Positions 8,075 through 16,698 of a stretch of 48,729 bases of DNA are shown here, piece after piece. The translations under genes were made by a program, and so were the position numbers. Source of the stretch: an uncultured Clostridia bacterium (GTDB lineage: Bacteria; Bacillota; Clostridia; TANB77; CAG-508); assembly GCA_934162255.1 (NCBI GenBank), contig CAKPIG010000007.1, positions 1 through 48,729 on the forward strand. Direction: 5' to 3'. The first letter of the stretch is position 1; each line of letters begins with the position of its first letter. The notes under the pieces are model-generated. The model did no database searches, had not been told where the DNA came from, and was given only the letters and a program-made list of their open reading frames with translations.

Positions 8075-10900
8075 ATGAATGACAAAATCATAATAAAGGG
8101 AGCAAAAGAACATAATTTAAAAAATATAAACTTAGAAATACCTAGAGATAAATTAGTTGTAATAACAGGTTTATCAGGTTCAGGAAAATCATCATTAGCA
8201 TTTGATACTCTTTATGCAGAAGGTCAAAGAAAGTATGTAGAAAGTTTATCATCATATGCAAGGCAATTTCTAGGAATAATGGAAAAGCCAGATGTAGAAC
8301 TAATAGAAGGATTATCTCCAGCAATATCAATAGATCAAAAAACAACATCAAAAAATCCAAGGTCAACAGTAGGAACTGTAACTGAAATATATGATTATAT
8401 TCGTTTATTATATGCCAGAATAGGGCAACCATATTGTCCTCACTGTGGAAAGAAGATAGAAAAACAAACAATAGACCAAATAGTAGACAATATAATGAAA
8501 ATTCCAGAGGGTACTAGAATTCAAGTTTTAGCACCAGTAGTTAGAAGTAGAAAAGGTGAACATACTAAATTGTTAGAAGACTTAGCAAAAGAAGGATTTG
8601 CAAGAGTTAGAATAGATGGAGAAAACTACGAATTAACAGATGAAATAAAACTAGATAAAAACAAGAAACATGAAATAGAAATTGTAGTAGATAGATTAGT
8701 AATAAAAGAAGAAATAGTTGGAAGACTTACAGAATCAATTGAGATAGCACTAAAACATGCAGAAAATTTAGTATTAATAGATGTAATAGGAGACAAACCT
8801 AGATTATATAGTTGTAATTATGCATGTCCAGACTGTGGATTCAGCTTTCCAGAATTATCGCCAAGAATGTTCTCATTTAACAATCCATATGGTGCATGTC
8901 CAAAATGTTCAGGAATAGGCTATTTAATGAAGATGGATGAAGATTTAATAATTCCTGATAAAACTAAAACACTCTATGATGGAGTAAAAGCTTTTGGTTC
9001 AAGTACAATGAAAAAAGGCGATACAATGGCTAGAATGTATTTTGAAAGTATAGGTAAGCATTATGGAGTCGATATAAAAAATAAAAAAATTAAAGACTTA
9101 CCAAAAGATTTTTTAGATAAAATTTTATATGGAACTGGTGATGAAGAAATTGATTTCGAATATACATCGTATGCAGGAACTAGAAGATTTACAGCACCAT
9201 TTGAAGGTGTAATTCCTACACTAGAGAGAAGACATAATGAAACTAAATCACAAGGGATGAGAGACTTTTATGAAATGTATATGAGTGAAATGCATTGTGA
9301 TGCTTGTAATGGTGCAAGGTTAAAACCAGAAATATTAAGTATAAAAATTAATGGAAAAAATATAAATGAAATTACTGATATATCAATTAGAAATTTAAAA
9401 GAATTTCTAAATAAATTAGAACTAACAGAAATGCAAAAAATGATAGCTGAAATGATTTTAAAAGAAATTGATAGTAGATTACAATTCTTAATAGATGTAG
9501 GGCTAGAATATTTAACATTATCAAGAAGTGCAGGAACACTATCAGGAGGGGAAGCACAAAGAATAAGATTAGCGACTCAAATTGGTTCAGGTCTAACAGG
9601 AGTATTATACATACTAGATGAGCCAAGTATAGGACTTCATCAAAAAGATAATGATAAATTGATAGCAACACTAAAAAAATTAAGGGACTTAGGAAATACT
9701 CTTATAGTTGTAGAACATGATGAAGACACAATGTATGCTGCAGACCAAGTAATAGATATAGGACCAGGTGCAGGAGTTCATGGTGGAAATGTAATGGCAC
9801 AAGGAACAGCAGAAGAAATAAAACAAGTCGAAAATTCAATTACAGGACAATATTTAAGTGGAAGAAAACAAATACATGTACCAAAAATAAGAAGAAAAGG
9901 AAATAAGAAAAACATAGAAATTGTAAATGCAACAGAAAATAATTTGAAAAATATAAGTGTAAAATTTCCATTAGGAGTATTTACTTGTGTAACAGGAGTA
10001 TCTGGTTCAGGAAAAAGTACATTAGTAAATGAAGTTCTATATAAAAATATTGCTCAGAAATTAAATGGTGCATCTGAAAAACCAGGAAAATGTAAAACTG
10101 TAAAAGGAATAGAAAATATTGATAAAATTATAAATATAGACCAATCACCTATTGGACGTACACCAAGATCAAACCCTGCAACATATACAGGAGCATTTGA
10201 CCTTATAAGAGATATATTTGCTGGAACAAATGAAGCAAAAATGAGAGGATATGAAAAAGGTAGATTTAGCTTTAATGTAGCAGGTGGAAGATGTGAAAGT
10301 TGTAATGGTGATGGAGTTCATAGAATAGAAATGCATTTCTTACCAGATGTATATGTACCATGTGAAGTATGTAAAGGGAAGAGATATAATAGAGAGACTC
10401 TAGAAGTAAAATACAAAGGAAAAAACATTTCAGATGTTTTGGATATGACTGTTGAAGAAGCTCTAGAATTTTTTGAAAATATTCCAAAAATAAAACAAAA
10501 AATACAAACATTATATGATGTAGGACTAGGATATATAAAACTAGGACAACCATCAACAACACTATCAGGAGGAGAAGCACAAAGAGTAAAGCTTGCAACA
10601 GAACTTTCAAAAAGGGCAACAGGAAAAACATTATATATATTAGATGAACCTACAACAGGCCTTCATATAGCCGATGTTCATAGATTAGTAGATATATTAC
10701 AAAGACTAGTTGATACAGGAAATACAATAATTGTAATAGAACACAATCTAGACTTAATAAAAACGGCAGATTATATTATTGATTTAGGCCCAGAAGGTGG
10801 AGAAAATGGAGGCGAAGTAGTAGCTGTAGGAACTCCAGAGCAAATCTGTAAAAATGAAAGAAGTTATACAGGAGAATTTTTAAAAAAATATCTTAAATAA
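8075..10900 (+). CDS. uvrA: UvrABC system protein A (excinuclease ATPase subunit)
   Basis: Damage-recognition ATPase of nucleotide excision repair. 941 residues from the ATG at 8075, chosen because TTGGAGGG lies just before it and the promoter -10 box ends at 8052. Two ABC-type ATPase modules are seen: Walker A GLSGSGKSS at 32-40 and a second, GVSGSGKST, in the C-terminal half. Two signature motifs (LSGGEAQRI and LSGGEAQRV) and two ILDEP Walker B boxes are present. The zinc-binding cysteine pairs are visible (CPHCGKK, CPDCGFSF, CPKCSG, CESCNGDG, CEVCKGKR). Nothing is missing. The gene is transcribed alone from its own promoter; its stop codon is followed at once by the hairpin that contains the recN promoter. 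Confidence 0.98.
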   Translation: MNDKIIIKGAKEHNLKNINLEIPRDKLVVITGLSGSGKSSLAFDTLYAEGQRKYVESLSSYARQFLGIMEKPDVELIEGLSPAISIDQKTTSKNPRSTVGTVTEIYDYIRLLYARIGQPYCPHCGKKIEKQTIDQIVDNIMKIPEGTRIQVLAPVVRSRKGEHTKLLEDLAKEGFARVRIDGENYELTDEIKLDKNKKHEIEIVVDRLVIKEEIVGRLTESIEIALKHAENLVLIDVIGDKPRLYSCNYACPDCGFSFPELSPRMFSFNNPYGACPKCSGIGYLMKMDEDLIIPDKTKTLYDGVKAFGSSTMKKGDTMARMYFESIGKHYGVDIKNKKIKDLPKDFLDKILYGTGDEEIDFEYTSYAGTRRFTAPFEGVIPTLERRHNETKSQGMRDFYEMYMSEMHCDACNGARLKPEILSIKINGKNINEITDISIRNLKEFLNKLELTEMQKMIAEMILKEIDSRLQFLIDVGLEYLTLSRSAGTLSGGEAQRIRLATQIGSGLTGVLYILDEPSIGLHQKDNDKLIATLKKLRDLGNTLIVVEHDEDTMYAADQVIDIGPGAGVHGGNVMAQGTAEEIKQVENSITGQYLSGRKQIHVPKIRRKGNKKNIEIVNATENNLKNISVKFPLGVFTCVTGVSGSGKSTLVNEVLYKNIAQKLNGASEKPGKCKTVKGIENIDKIINIDQSPIGRTPRSNPATYTGAFDLIRDIFAGTNEAKMRGYEKGRFSFNVAGGRCESCNGDGVHRIEMHFLPDVYVPCEVCKGKRYNRETLEVKYKGKNISDVLDMTVEEALEFFENIPKIKQKIQTLYDVGLGYIKLGQPSTTLSGGEAQRVKLATELSKRATGKTLYILDEPTTGLHIADVHRLVDILQRLVDTGNTIIVIEHNLDLIKTADYIIDLGPEGGENGGEVVAVGTPEQICKNERSYTGEFLKKYLK

Positions 10901-10905
10901 AAAAG

Positions 10906-10973
10906 AAAAAATGTTCGCAAAAACTATTGACAAAAATACACAAAGTCAATATAATAAAAGCGAACATTTTTTT
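10906..10973 (+). terminator. uvrA terminator hairpin with 13-bp arms enclosing the recN promoter
   Basis: AAAAAATGTTCGC (10906-10918) is the exact reverse complement of GCGAACATTTTTT (10960-10972). A second inner pair, TATTGAC (10925-10931) with GTCAATA (10945-10951), extends the fold. The right arm ends in a T-run, as in a terminator. The loop holds the recN promoter. Confidence 0.75.
10927..10955 (+). promoter_or_regulatory. Perfect consensus sigma-A promoter of recN
   Basis: TTGACA (10927-10932), 17-base spacer, TATAAT (10950-10955): an exact match to consensus in both boxes. Transcription should begin near 10962, within the right arm of the surrounding hairpin, so recN mRNA would lack the left arm. 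Confidence 0.85.
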
Positions 10974-10991
10974 ATGTTTAAGGAGGAAATT

Positions 10992-12623
10992 ATGATAACT
11001 AATTTACATATAAAAAACATTGGAATAATAGAAGATATAGATATAGATTTAAACAAAGGGATGAATGCATTAACAGGAGAAACGGGAGCAGGAAAAAGTT
11101 TGATAATTGATGCAATTTCAATAATCTGTGGAGGAAGATTTTCAAAAGAAATGATAAGAAAAGGCGAAAATCATTCATATGTAGAAATATGTATGTATAT
11201 GCCAGATGATATAAATTCAATAGATGGCAACATAATAGTAACAAGAGAAATATATAATAATGGTAGAAATTCATGTAAAATAAATGGAAGATTAGTAACT
11301 GTTGCAGAATTAAAAAATTTCATGAGTAATTATATAGAAATACATGGTCAGAATGAAAATCAAACATTATTAGATAGCAGGACACATATAAAATACTTAG
11401 ATAATTTTATAGGAGAAGAACTTCAAAAATTAAAAACAGAATATTTAAAATATTTTAAAAGATATAATGAGATAAAAAGGCAATTAAGAGAAAATTATGG
11501 AGATGAAAAAGAAAAACAAAGAAAACTAGACCTATTAAGATACCAATTAAATGAAATAGAAGAAGCTAAACTAGAAAAAAATGAGGAACAATCTTTAGAA
11601 GAAAAAAGAAATATAATGTTAAATTCAGAAAAAATAGTGCAAAATTTACATCAAGCAGAAGAAGCTATAGGAGAGCAGACAATTGATATGATGGGAACTG
11701 CAATAAAAGCATTAGAAAAAATCGAAAACATTGACTCAAAATATAGCCAAACAGCAGAAGATTTAAGAAATATATATTATGAAATACAAGAAATTTCAAG
11801 AGATATATGTAATTATAGTGAAGAAGTTGAATTTGATGAAGAGGAAAGAGAAGAAGTAGAAACAAGGCTAGATACAATATTTAATCTAAAAAGAAAATAT
11901 GGAAATTCAATAGAAGAAATAATCCAATATGGAGAAGAAGTTTCAAGAGAAATTACTAAAATAGAAAATATAGATGAATTTAATAATAAGCTAAAAGAAG
12001 AGCAAAAGGAAATAGAAAAAGAGATAAATAATATAGGAGAACAAATAAGCAAAAAAAGAAAGAAATATGCAGAAATATTAAGTGAAAAGATAAATAATGA
12101 ATTATTAGAACTTGAAATGAAAAATGCAAAAATCAATATAAAAGTAGAATACAAAATAAATGAATATTTTGAAAATGGAAAAGACAATGTTCAAATATTT
12201 ATTAAGACAAATATTGGAGAAAACGAAAATGAGCTAAGCAAAATAGCATCAGGAGGAGAAATGTCAAGAATAATATTAGCAATAAAAAAGGTATTGGCAG
12301 AAGTAGACAATATACCTGTAATGATATTTGATGAAATAGATACAGGAATAAGTGGTAAAGCTGCAAAATCTGTTGCAGAAAAAATAAAAACAATCTCAAA
12401 ATCTCATCAAGTATTATGTATTTCACATTTGGCTCCAATGGTAGCACAAGCAGATTATAATTATTATATTAATAAAAAAGTTGAAAATGAGAGAACATCA
12501 ACTAATATAAAATTATTAAATGAAAAAGAGGTAATTAATGAAATTGCAAGAATTTCATCAGGAGAAATTAATGAAATAACACTTAAATATGCAAATGAAT
12601 TGAGAAATAAAAAGGTTTCATAA
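10992..12623 (+). CDS. recN: DNA repair protein RecN
   Basis: SMC-like ATPase that gathers and tethers DNA ends in double-strand break repair. I place the start at ATG 10992 (543 residues): AAGGAGG is at 10980-10986, and MITNLHIKNIGIIEDI matches the usual RecN start. An in-frame ATG at 10911 lies upstream of the promoter. Walker A GETGAGKS is at 29-36. A long central coiled coil with many Glu/Lys follows. The C-terminal half carries the signature ASGGEMSRI and Walker B MIFDEIDTGI, and ends in the ISHLAPMVAQAD region. It sits directly after uvrA but has its own consensus promoter, giving strong uvrA-independent expression. No canonical LexA box (GAAC-N4-GTTC) was seen. Confidence 0.97.
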   Translation: MITNLHIKNIGIIEDIDIDLNKGMNALTGETGAGKSLIIDAISIICGGRFSKEMIRKGENHSYVEICMYMPDDINSIDGNIIVTREIYNNGRNSCKINGRLVTVAELKNFMSNYIEIHGQNENQTLLDSRTHIKYLDNFIGEELQKLKTEYLKYFKRYNEIKRQLRENYGDEKEKQRKLDLLRYQLNEIEEAKLEKNEEQSLEEKRNIMLNSEKIVQNLHQAEEAIGEQTIDMMGTAIKALEKIENIDSKYSQTAEDLRNIYYEIQEISRDICNYSEEVEFDEEEREEVETRLDTIFNLKRKYGNSIEEIIQYGEEVSREITKIENIDEFNNKLKEEQKEIEKEINNIGEQISKKRKKYAEILSEKINNELLELEMKNAKINIKVEYKINEYFENGKDNVQIFIKTNIGENENELSKIASGGEMSRIILAIKKVLAEVDNIPVMIFDEIDTGISGKAAKSVAEKIKTISKSHQVLCISHLAPMVAQADYNYYINKKVENERTSTNIKLLNEKEVINEIARISSGEINEITLKYANELRNKKVS

Positions 12624-12676
12624 GAATAAATTAATAAAAAATTAATTAAAAATATATAGTCAAAGGAAAATTTGAG

Positions 12677-12685
12677 TGATATAAT
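12677..12685 (+). promoter_or_regulatory. Extended -10 promoter before the repeat protein operon
   Basis: TG-A-TATAAT at 12677-12685. The -35 region (12657-12662, TAGTCA) is weak, which fits extended -10 promoters. Confidence 0.5.
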
Positions 12686-12712
12686 GCTGGCAAAAGGGGG
12701 AAGGAGGATAAA

Positions 12713-13246
12713 ATGCCAGAAAGAATAGAAATTACTAAAATGAGAAATAATGCAGAAAATAGAGAGTATGTTCTTGAAAATGTAAAACAAGAAGGAGCAC
12801 TACTTGAATTTGCTTGTGATGCATTTAAAGATGACGAAGAAATCGTATTAGAGGCAATAAAAAACAACCCTGAAGCACTTGAATTTGCTAGTGATAGATT
12901 AAAAGGAAATAGAGACATTGTATATGAATCTGTAAAAAATGTAGGTTGGACATATTGCTATGTAAAAGAAAACTTACTTGATGATAAAGATTTATTACTA
13001 GCAGGATTAAAAAAATCAGGGCAGATATTATATTTTGCAAGTCCGGAAATGAGAGATGACAAAGAAGTGGTGCTAGAAGCTGTGAAAAATAAACCTATAA
13101 TAGTAAAATATGCAAGCAATAGATTACGAGAAGACAAGGATGTAGGAATAGCAGCTCTTTCTGTAAATAAGGACAAATTTGCATATGAATTTTTAGGAGA
13201 AAATCTAAAAAAAGATGAAGATATTTTGGCAATATTAAATAATTAA
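12713..13246 (+). CDS. DUF4116-like tandem repeat protein
   Basis: 177 residues made almost wholly of repeats of about 22-25 residues with the pattern D-D/K-x-E-x-V-L-E-A-I/V-K-N-x-P-x-x-L-x-F/Y-A-S, alternating two short helices. Clear units start near residues 18, 40, 63, 86, 110 and 133. This matches my memory of the DUF4116 repeat, which is known in protists, giant viruses and scattered bacteria and has no assigned function. The repeats probably stack into an alpha-solenoid used for protein binding (inference). AAGGAGG precedes the ATG, and it has its own extended -10 promoter. It is the first gene of a probable operon with a membrane protein and an ABC exporter, with one base between its stop and the next possible start. 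Confidence 0.75.
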   Translation: MPERIEITKMRNNAENREYVLENVKQEGALLEFACDAFKDDEEIVLEAIKNNPEALEFASDRLKGNRDIVYESVKNVGWTYCYVKENLLDDKDLLLAGLKKSGQILYFASPEMRDDKEVVLEAVKNKPIIVKYASNRLREDKDVGIAALSVNKDKFAYEFLGENLKKDEDILAILNN

Positions 13247-13262
13247 AATGAAAGGGGAAAGT

Positions 13263-13874
13263 ATGAGATTACTAAGAAAAATAAACAAAGGTCTAATATT
13301 AACAATAATAGTACTTGTACTATTAGTCACATACTGTATTTGTGTAGAAAAACAGAGAAATGCAGATAAAACAGAAATAAAAAAAGTATGTGAAAAATTT
13401 ATCAATTTAGCAGATAAATATGTTGTTGCACCAGAAAAGATGCAAAATACATCTCAAGAATTATCAAGTGCAAATGAAGAAGAAATTCAAAAAAATTTAA
13501 ATAATGAGTTAAAAGAAATTATGATTAATAATCCCGAGGCAATAGAAATTCAGAGTTCAACAATAATGGAAGCATTAAAGAATGGATATACTGATAAAAA
13601 AATGAAGATAAAAAATGAAAGAACTATAACTAAAATATCAAATTATGAATTTGATGGAAATCAGGTAGAAGTTACATTTAATTCAACATTGAATGTAGCA
13701 TATAAATATATAGATAATGGTTCAGAAAAAGAAAAAACAAATACTTTTAATAATAGTTCTGAATTAATAACTTTACAAAAAGTAGATGGAAAATGGAAAG
13801 TAGTATATTCAAATTTAAATTACTATGATATTTCAGATAGTGCATTTCAAATAATAGGAACAGAGATTTATTAA
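13263..13874 (+). CDS. Membrane-anchored protein of unknown function
   Basis: 203 residues from ATG 13263. This start is preferred over the in-frame ATG at 13248 because AAAGGGGA lies between the two. A basic start and one membrane helix (about 8-28) are followed by a soluble domain that should face outward. That domain begins with a helix (KKVCEKFINLADKYV), then a Gln/Asn-rich segment, and ends in a beta-rich stretch with VTFNSTLNVAYKY and KVDGKWKVVYSNLNYYD. The ending is typical of NTF2-like or SnoaL-like folds in secreted Firmicute proteins, which is inference only. It lies between the DUF4116-like gene and an ABC exporter, with tight spacing, so it probably shares their transcript. Confidence 0.65.
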   Translation: MRLLRKINKGLILTIIVLVLLVTYCICVEKQRNADKTEIKKVCEKFINLADKYVVAPEKMQNTSQELSSANEEEIQKNLNNELKEIMINNPEAIEIQSSTIMEALKNGYTDKKMKIKNERTITKISNYEFDGNQVEVTFNSTLNVAYKYIDNGSEKEKTNTFNNSSELITLQKVDGKWKVVYSNLNYYDISDSAFQIIGTEIY

Positions 13875-13888
13875 AGAAAGGAGAGAAA

Positions 13889-14812
13889 ATGGGAAAAACA
13901 GTATTAGAAATTAAAAATCTTAGTAAAACATATGGAAGAAGAAAAATAATTGATAATATAAGTCTTGAACTAAATGAAGGCGAAATACTAGGATTCTTAG
14001 GACCAAATGGCTCTGGAAAAACAACAACAATAAAAATGATACTAAATTTAATTGAAAAAGATTCTGGTGAGATAAGAGTAAACGGATTTGATACAAAAAA
14101 ACAATTTGAGCAAGCAATGGAATGTATAGGAGCAATAGTTGAAAATCCAGATATGTATAGATATATGTCAGGTATAGACAATTTGAGATTACATGCAAGA
14201 CTAAGAAATATAGATGAAAAAAGAATTGAAGAAGTACTTGAATTGGTTGAACTAAAAGGAAGAGAAAATGATAAAGTAGGAAAATATTCATTAGGAATGA
14301 AACAAAGATTAGGGTTAGCACTAACATTACTACATAAACCAAGAGTATTAATATTAGACGAGCCAACAAATGGACTTGATCCAGCAGGAATAAAAAAATT
14401 AAGAGATATATTAAAAGAAATTGCTCATAAAGAAGGAGTTGCTGTATTTGTTTCATCACATATACTTTCAGAAATGCAATTAATGTGTGATAAAGTAGCT
14501 GTACTCGATAATGGAAAGATTGTAAAAATAGAAGAAATATCACAAGAAAAAGAAGAAGAAATAGAAAGCGTAGAAATAAAAGTTAAACAATTAGAAAGAG
14601 CAGTTCAAATATTAAAAGAAAAATTTAATATAAATACAAAAATAGAGAAAGACATAATAAATATAACAATAGAAACAACAAAATTGCCTGAAGTTGTAAA
14701 AGAACTTGCAATAGCTGATACAGAAATAAAAGCTATAATACCAAAATCACATACATTAGAAGATATATTCTTTGATGCAACGAAAGGAGGCAAGAAAAAT
14801 GAAAATATTTAA
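13889..14812 (+). CDS. ABC transporter ATP-binding protein (ABC-2 exporter type)
   Basis: ATPase subunit that drives an export permease in the cytoplasmic membrane. 307 residues with Walker A GPNGSGKTT at 38-46, signature YSLGMKQR at 133-140 and Walker B VLILDEPTNGLD at 153-164. An SHIL switch region follows near 190. The start of the sequence (LEIKNLSKTYGRRKIIDNIS) matches the CcmA/BcrA-like group with a C-terminal extension of about 85 residues. AAAGGAGAG precedes the ATG. Its last 14 bases overlap the permease gene, which makes the pair functionally linked. The substrate is unknown; bacitracin/lantibiotic-type or envelope-stress exporters are the common relatives. Confidence 0.92.
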   Translation: MGKTVLEIKNLSKTYGRRKIIDNISLELNEGEILGFLGPNGSGKTTTIKMILNLIEKDSGEIRVNGFDTKKQFEQAMECIGAIVENPDMYRYMSGIDNLRLHARLRNIDEKRIEEVLELVELKGRENDKVGKYSLGMKQRLGLALTLLHKPRVLILDEPTNGLDPAGIKKLRDILKEIAHKEGVAVFVSSHILSEMQLMCDKVAVLDNGKIVKIEEISQEKEEEIESVEIKVKQLERAVQILKEKFNINTKIEKDIINITIETTKLPEVVKELAIADTEIKAIIPKSHTLEDIFFDATKGGKKNENI

Positions 14813-16229
14813 ATTGTTTGTAGATGAAAACATAAAGACATGGAAAAAGTTTTCCACTAAATTGCTTTTAATAATAGTAATTTTATCGTTATTTGGAACA
14901 CTTGGAATAACAAAATTAATGCAAAAGTTAGATAGCAGAAATCAATATGTTGTAACAGAAGCTGATGACGAGGAATATTATAGAGGTGTTATAAAATCTC
15001 TTGAAAATCAATTAAAAAATGAAAACTTAGACGAAGAATCAAAAGAAAGTATAAAGCAAGAAATAGAGAAAAATAAACTATTAGTGGAACTTAAGGTTTC
15101 TGCATTTGGAAACTATAATTGGAAAAGAGAAATAATTGACCAAGTTGTAGATAATAGGATGGAGAAAAATGATGAAAAAGCAGAACAATTATTAAAATTG
15201 GTAAAAGAAAACGATTTTCATGGTTACATAGAATTAAAAAAAGAAGATTTAAAAAAACAACTTGAAAATAAAGAGATAGAAAAAGAAGAATATGATGACA
15301 CACTTACAATATTAAATTTAAAAGAAAAATATGAAGTAGGAACAGAAAGTTCAGAAAATAATTATTGGAAAACTGCTGCTATAAATGAAATTGAAGCAAA
15401 ACTTAGAACATTAAGAACGGGAATGAATCAAGAAACTAGAAGAACTCTAAAGGTGGAAGAAAAAGCTGAAATAGAAAGTGAAATTAAAATATTAAATTAT
15501 AGATTAGAGAACAATATACCAGATGCCAATTATGCCTCAGATACAAATTTTAGAATTAGATTTGAAATGTTAGCTCCTATGTTCTCTATGGCAATAATAT
15601 CAATTGTAGTAATAGTAATAGCAGGAGGAACAATATCTTCTGAAATAGCAAATGGAACAATAAAATTTTGGGCATTAACACCAAATAAAAGATGGAAAAT
15701 ACTTACTGCTAAACTATTATCAATATTATTTTATATAGTAGTAATAACATTAATTGCATCATTATTAAGCATATTTATTGCAAATATATTCTTTAATGAG
15801 CAAGGAGATATATACATATATGTTAAAAATGGAGAGGTAAATGTTATAAACAATACTCTATACACAGTAGAAACATATTTTGCAAGAGCAATACCTGTAG
15901 TAGTATTTGCATTATTCGCAGTAATGCTTTCAACAATTACAAGAAACACTGCTGTAGCAGTAAGTATAAGTGAAGCATTATATGTAGGAAATGGAATTGT
16001 AATGGCAATATTAAATCAATTTATAAAAAAAGATTGGATAAGATTTGTACCATTTAATAACCTAGATATTGTACATAAAATATTTAAAAATTCAGTTAAT
16101 ATAATGGAAACAGAATCAACTTTTGCAACATCAACTACATTAACATTTTCATTAGCGGTATTGGGAGTATGTTCAATATTAATGATAGTAACAATGTATG
16201 ATAGTTTTAATAAAAGAGATATAATCTAA
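14799..16229 (+). CDS. ABC-2 type permease with large inter-helix insertion
   Basis: 476 residues from ATG 14799, with AAAGGAGG just before it and overlapping the ATPase gene. One membrane helix lies at about 20-38. It is followed by about 215 residues of highly charged, Glu/Lys-rich, probably coiled-coil sequence, and then five or more hydrophobic segments from about 256 to the end (MLAPMFSMAIISIVVIVIAGG onward). The TISSEIANGTIKFWALTP stretch after the second helix is the usual conserved region of ABC-2 permeases. The insertion would lie outside the membrane between helices 1 and 2, as in the DUF/YhgE-like and bacitracin-type exporters. It pairs with the preceding ATPase. Substrate unknown. 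Confidence 0.85.
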   Translation: MKIFKLFVDENIKTWKKFSTKLLLIIVILSLFGTLGITKLMQKLDSRNQYVVTEADDEEYYRGVIKSLENQLKNENLDEESKESIKQEIEKNKLLVELKVSAFGNYNWKREIIDQVVDNRMEKNDEKAEQLLKLVKENDFHGYIELKKEDLKKQLENKEIEKEEYDDTLTILNLKEKYEVGTESSENNYWKTAAINEIEAKLRTLRTGMNQETRRTLKVEEKAEIESEIKILNYRLENNIPDANYASDTNFRIRFEMLAPMFSMAIISIVVIVIAGGTISSEIANGTIKFWALTPNKRWKILTAKLLSILFYIVVITLIASLLSIFIANIFFNEQGDIYIYVKNGEVNVINNTLYTVETYFARAIPVVVFALFAVMLSTITRNTAVAVSISEALYVGNGIVMAILNQFIKKDWIRFVPFNNLDIVHKIFKNSVNIMETESTFATSTTLTFSLAVLGVCSILMIVTMYDSFNKRDII

Positions 16230-16255
16230 CTAAGAAGAAAAAATTTCCAAAATAC

Positions 16256-16284
16256 TTGATTTTTCACAGAAAGTATAGTAAAAT
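16256..16284 (+). promoter_or_regulatory. rpsO promoter
   Basis: TTGATT (16256-16261), 17-base spacer, TAAAAT (16279-16284), about 100 bases before the rpsO start codon, leaving room for a structured leader. Confidence 0.65.
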
Positions 16285-16328
16285 ATTATTATTAAAAATA
16301 ATGTTCCTTTAACTTAGCACAATAAAAG

Positions 16329-16377
16329 ACACCTATTATTGTAGCTCGGTAAAAGGAGAAGAAAAAATAGGAGGTGT
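16329..16377 (+). promoter_or_regulatory. rpsO leader stem that occludes the ribosome binding site
   Basis: ACA-CCTATT (16329-16337) can pair with AATAGG-(AGG)-TGT (16366-16377), which covers the AGGAGG site (16369-16374) just before the rpsO ATG. Autoregulation of rpsO by S15 binding to its leader is known in several bacteria. Here only the pairing is seen, so that role is inference. Confidence 0.45.
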
Positions 16378-16381
16378 AATT

Positions 16382-16645
16382 ATGACAACTGAAAGAAAAC
16401 AAGAAATCATTAATAATTTTAGAAGAGATGAAAAAGATACTGGTTCACCAGAAGTTCAAATAGCTCTTTTAACAGAAAGAATTAATGAATTAACAGAACA
16501 CTTAAAAGTTCATAAAAAAGACAACCATTCAAGAAGAGGATTATTAAAAATGGTTGGAAAAAGAAGAAACTTATTAAACTACTTAGCAAAAAAAGATGAA
16601 GAAGCATACAAAGCATTAGTTGAAAAATTAGGACTAAGAAAATAG
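16382..16645 (+). CDS. rpsO: 30S ribosomal protein S15
   Basis: Small-subunit protein that binds 16S rRNA helices 20-22 and starts assembly of the platform. 87 residues, close to the usual 88-89. The conserved stretch DTGSPEVQIALLTERINELTEHLK and the DNHSRRGLLKMVGKRRNLLNYL region are intact. ATAGGAGGTG precedes the ATG. It has its own promoter and structured leader and is followed by a terminator-like hairpin before pnp, the same gene order known from many bacteria (rpsO-pnp). Confidence 0.98.
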   Translation: MTTERKQEIINNFRRDEKDTGSPEVQIALLTERINELTEHLKVHKKDNHSRRGLLKMVGKRRNLLNYLAKKDEEAYKALVEKLGLRK

Positions 16646-16656
16646 TTTAAACTTTA

Positions 16657-16694
16657 AGGAGGCGTGTGCATAAAGCTAACGCCTCTTAGTTTTT
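16657..16694 (+). terminator. Terminator/attenuator between rpsO and pnp
   Basis: AAGGAGGCGT (about 16656-16665) pairs with ACGCCTCTT (16679-16687) around a 13-base loop, followed by TTAGTTTTT. Some read-through into pnp is likely. Confidence 0.7.
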
Positions 16695-16698
16695 ATTA

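Noticed and set aside
10906..10973. LexA (SOS) box at recN
   Set aside because: GTTC and GAAC occur in the arms but in the reverse order and 45 bases apart, not as GAAC-N4-GTTC.
10911..10991. Longer recN start at 10911
   Set aside because: It lies upstream of the recN promoter and would include the terminator arm; the ATG at 10992 has AAGGAGG and matches the family start.
13920..14543. 207-residue reverse-strand open frame inside the ABC ATPase gene
   Set aside because: Leu/Phe-rich shadow of a real gene with Walker motifs on the plus strand; no ribosome binding site. The many similar Leu-rich reverse frames elsewhere were dropped for the same reason.
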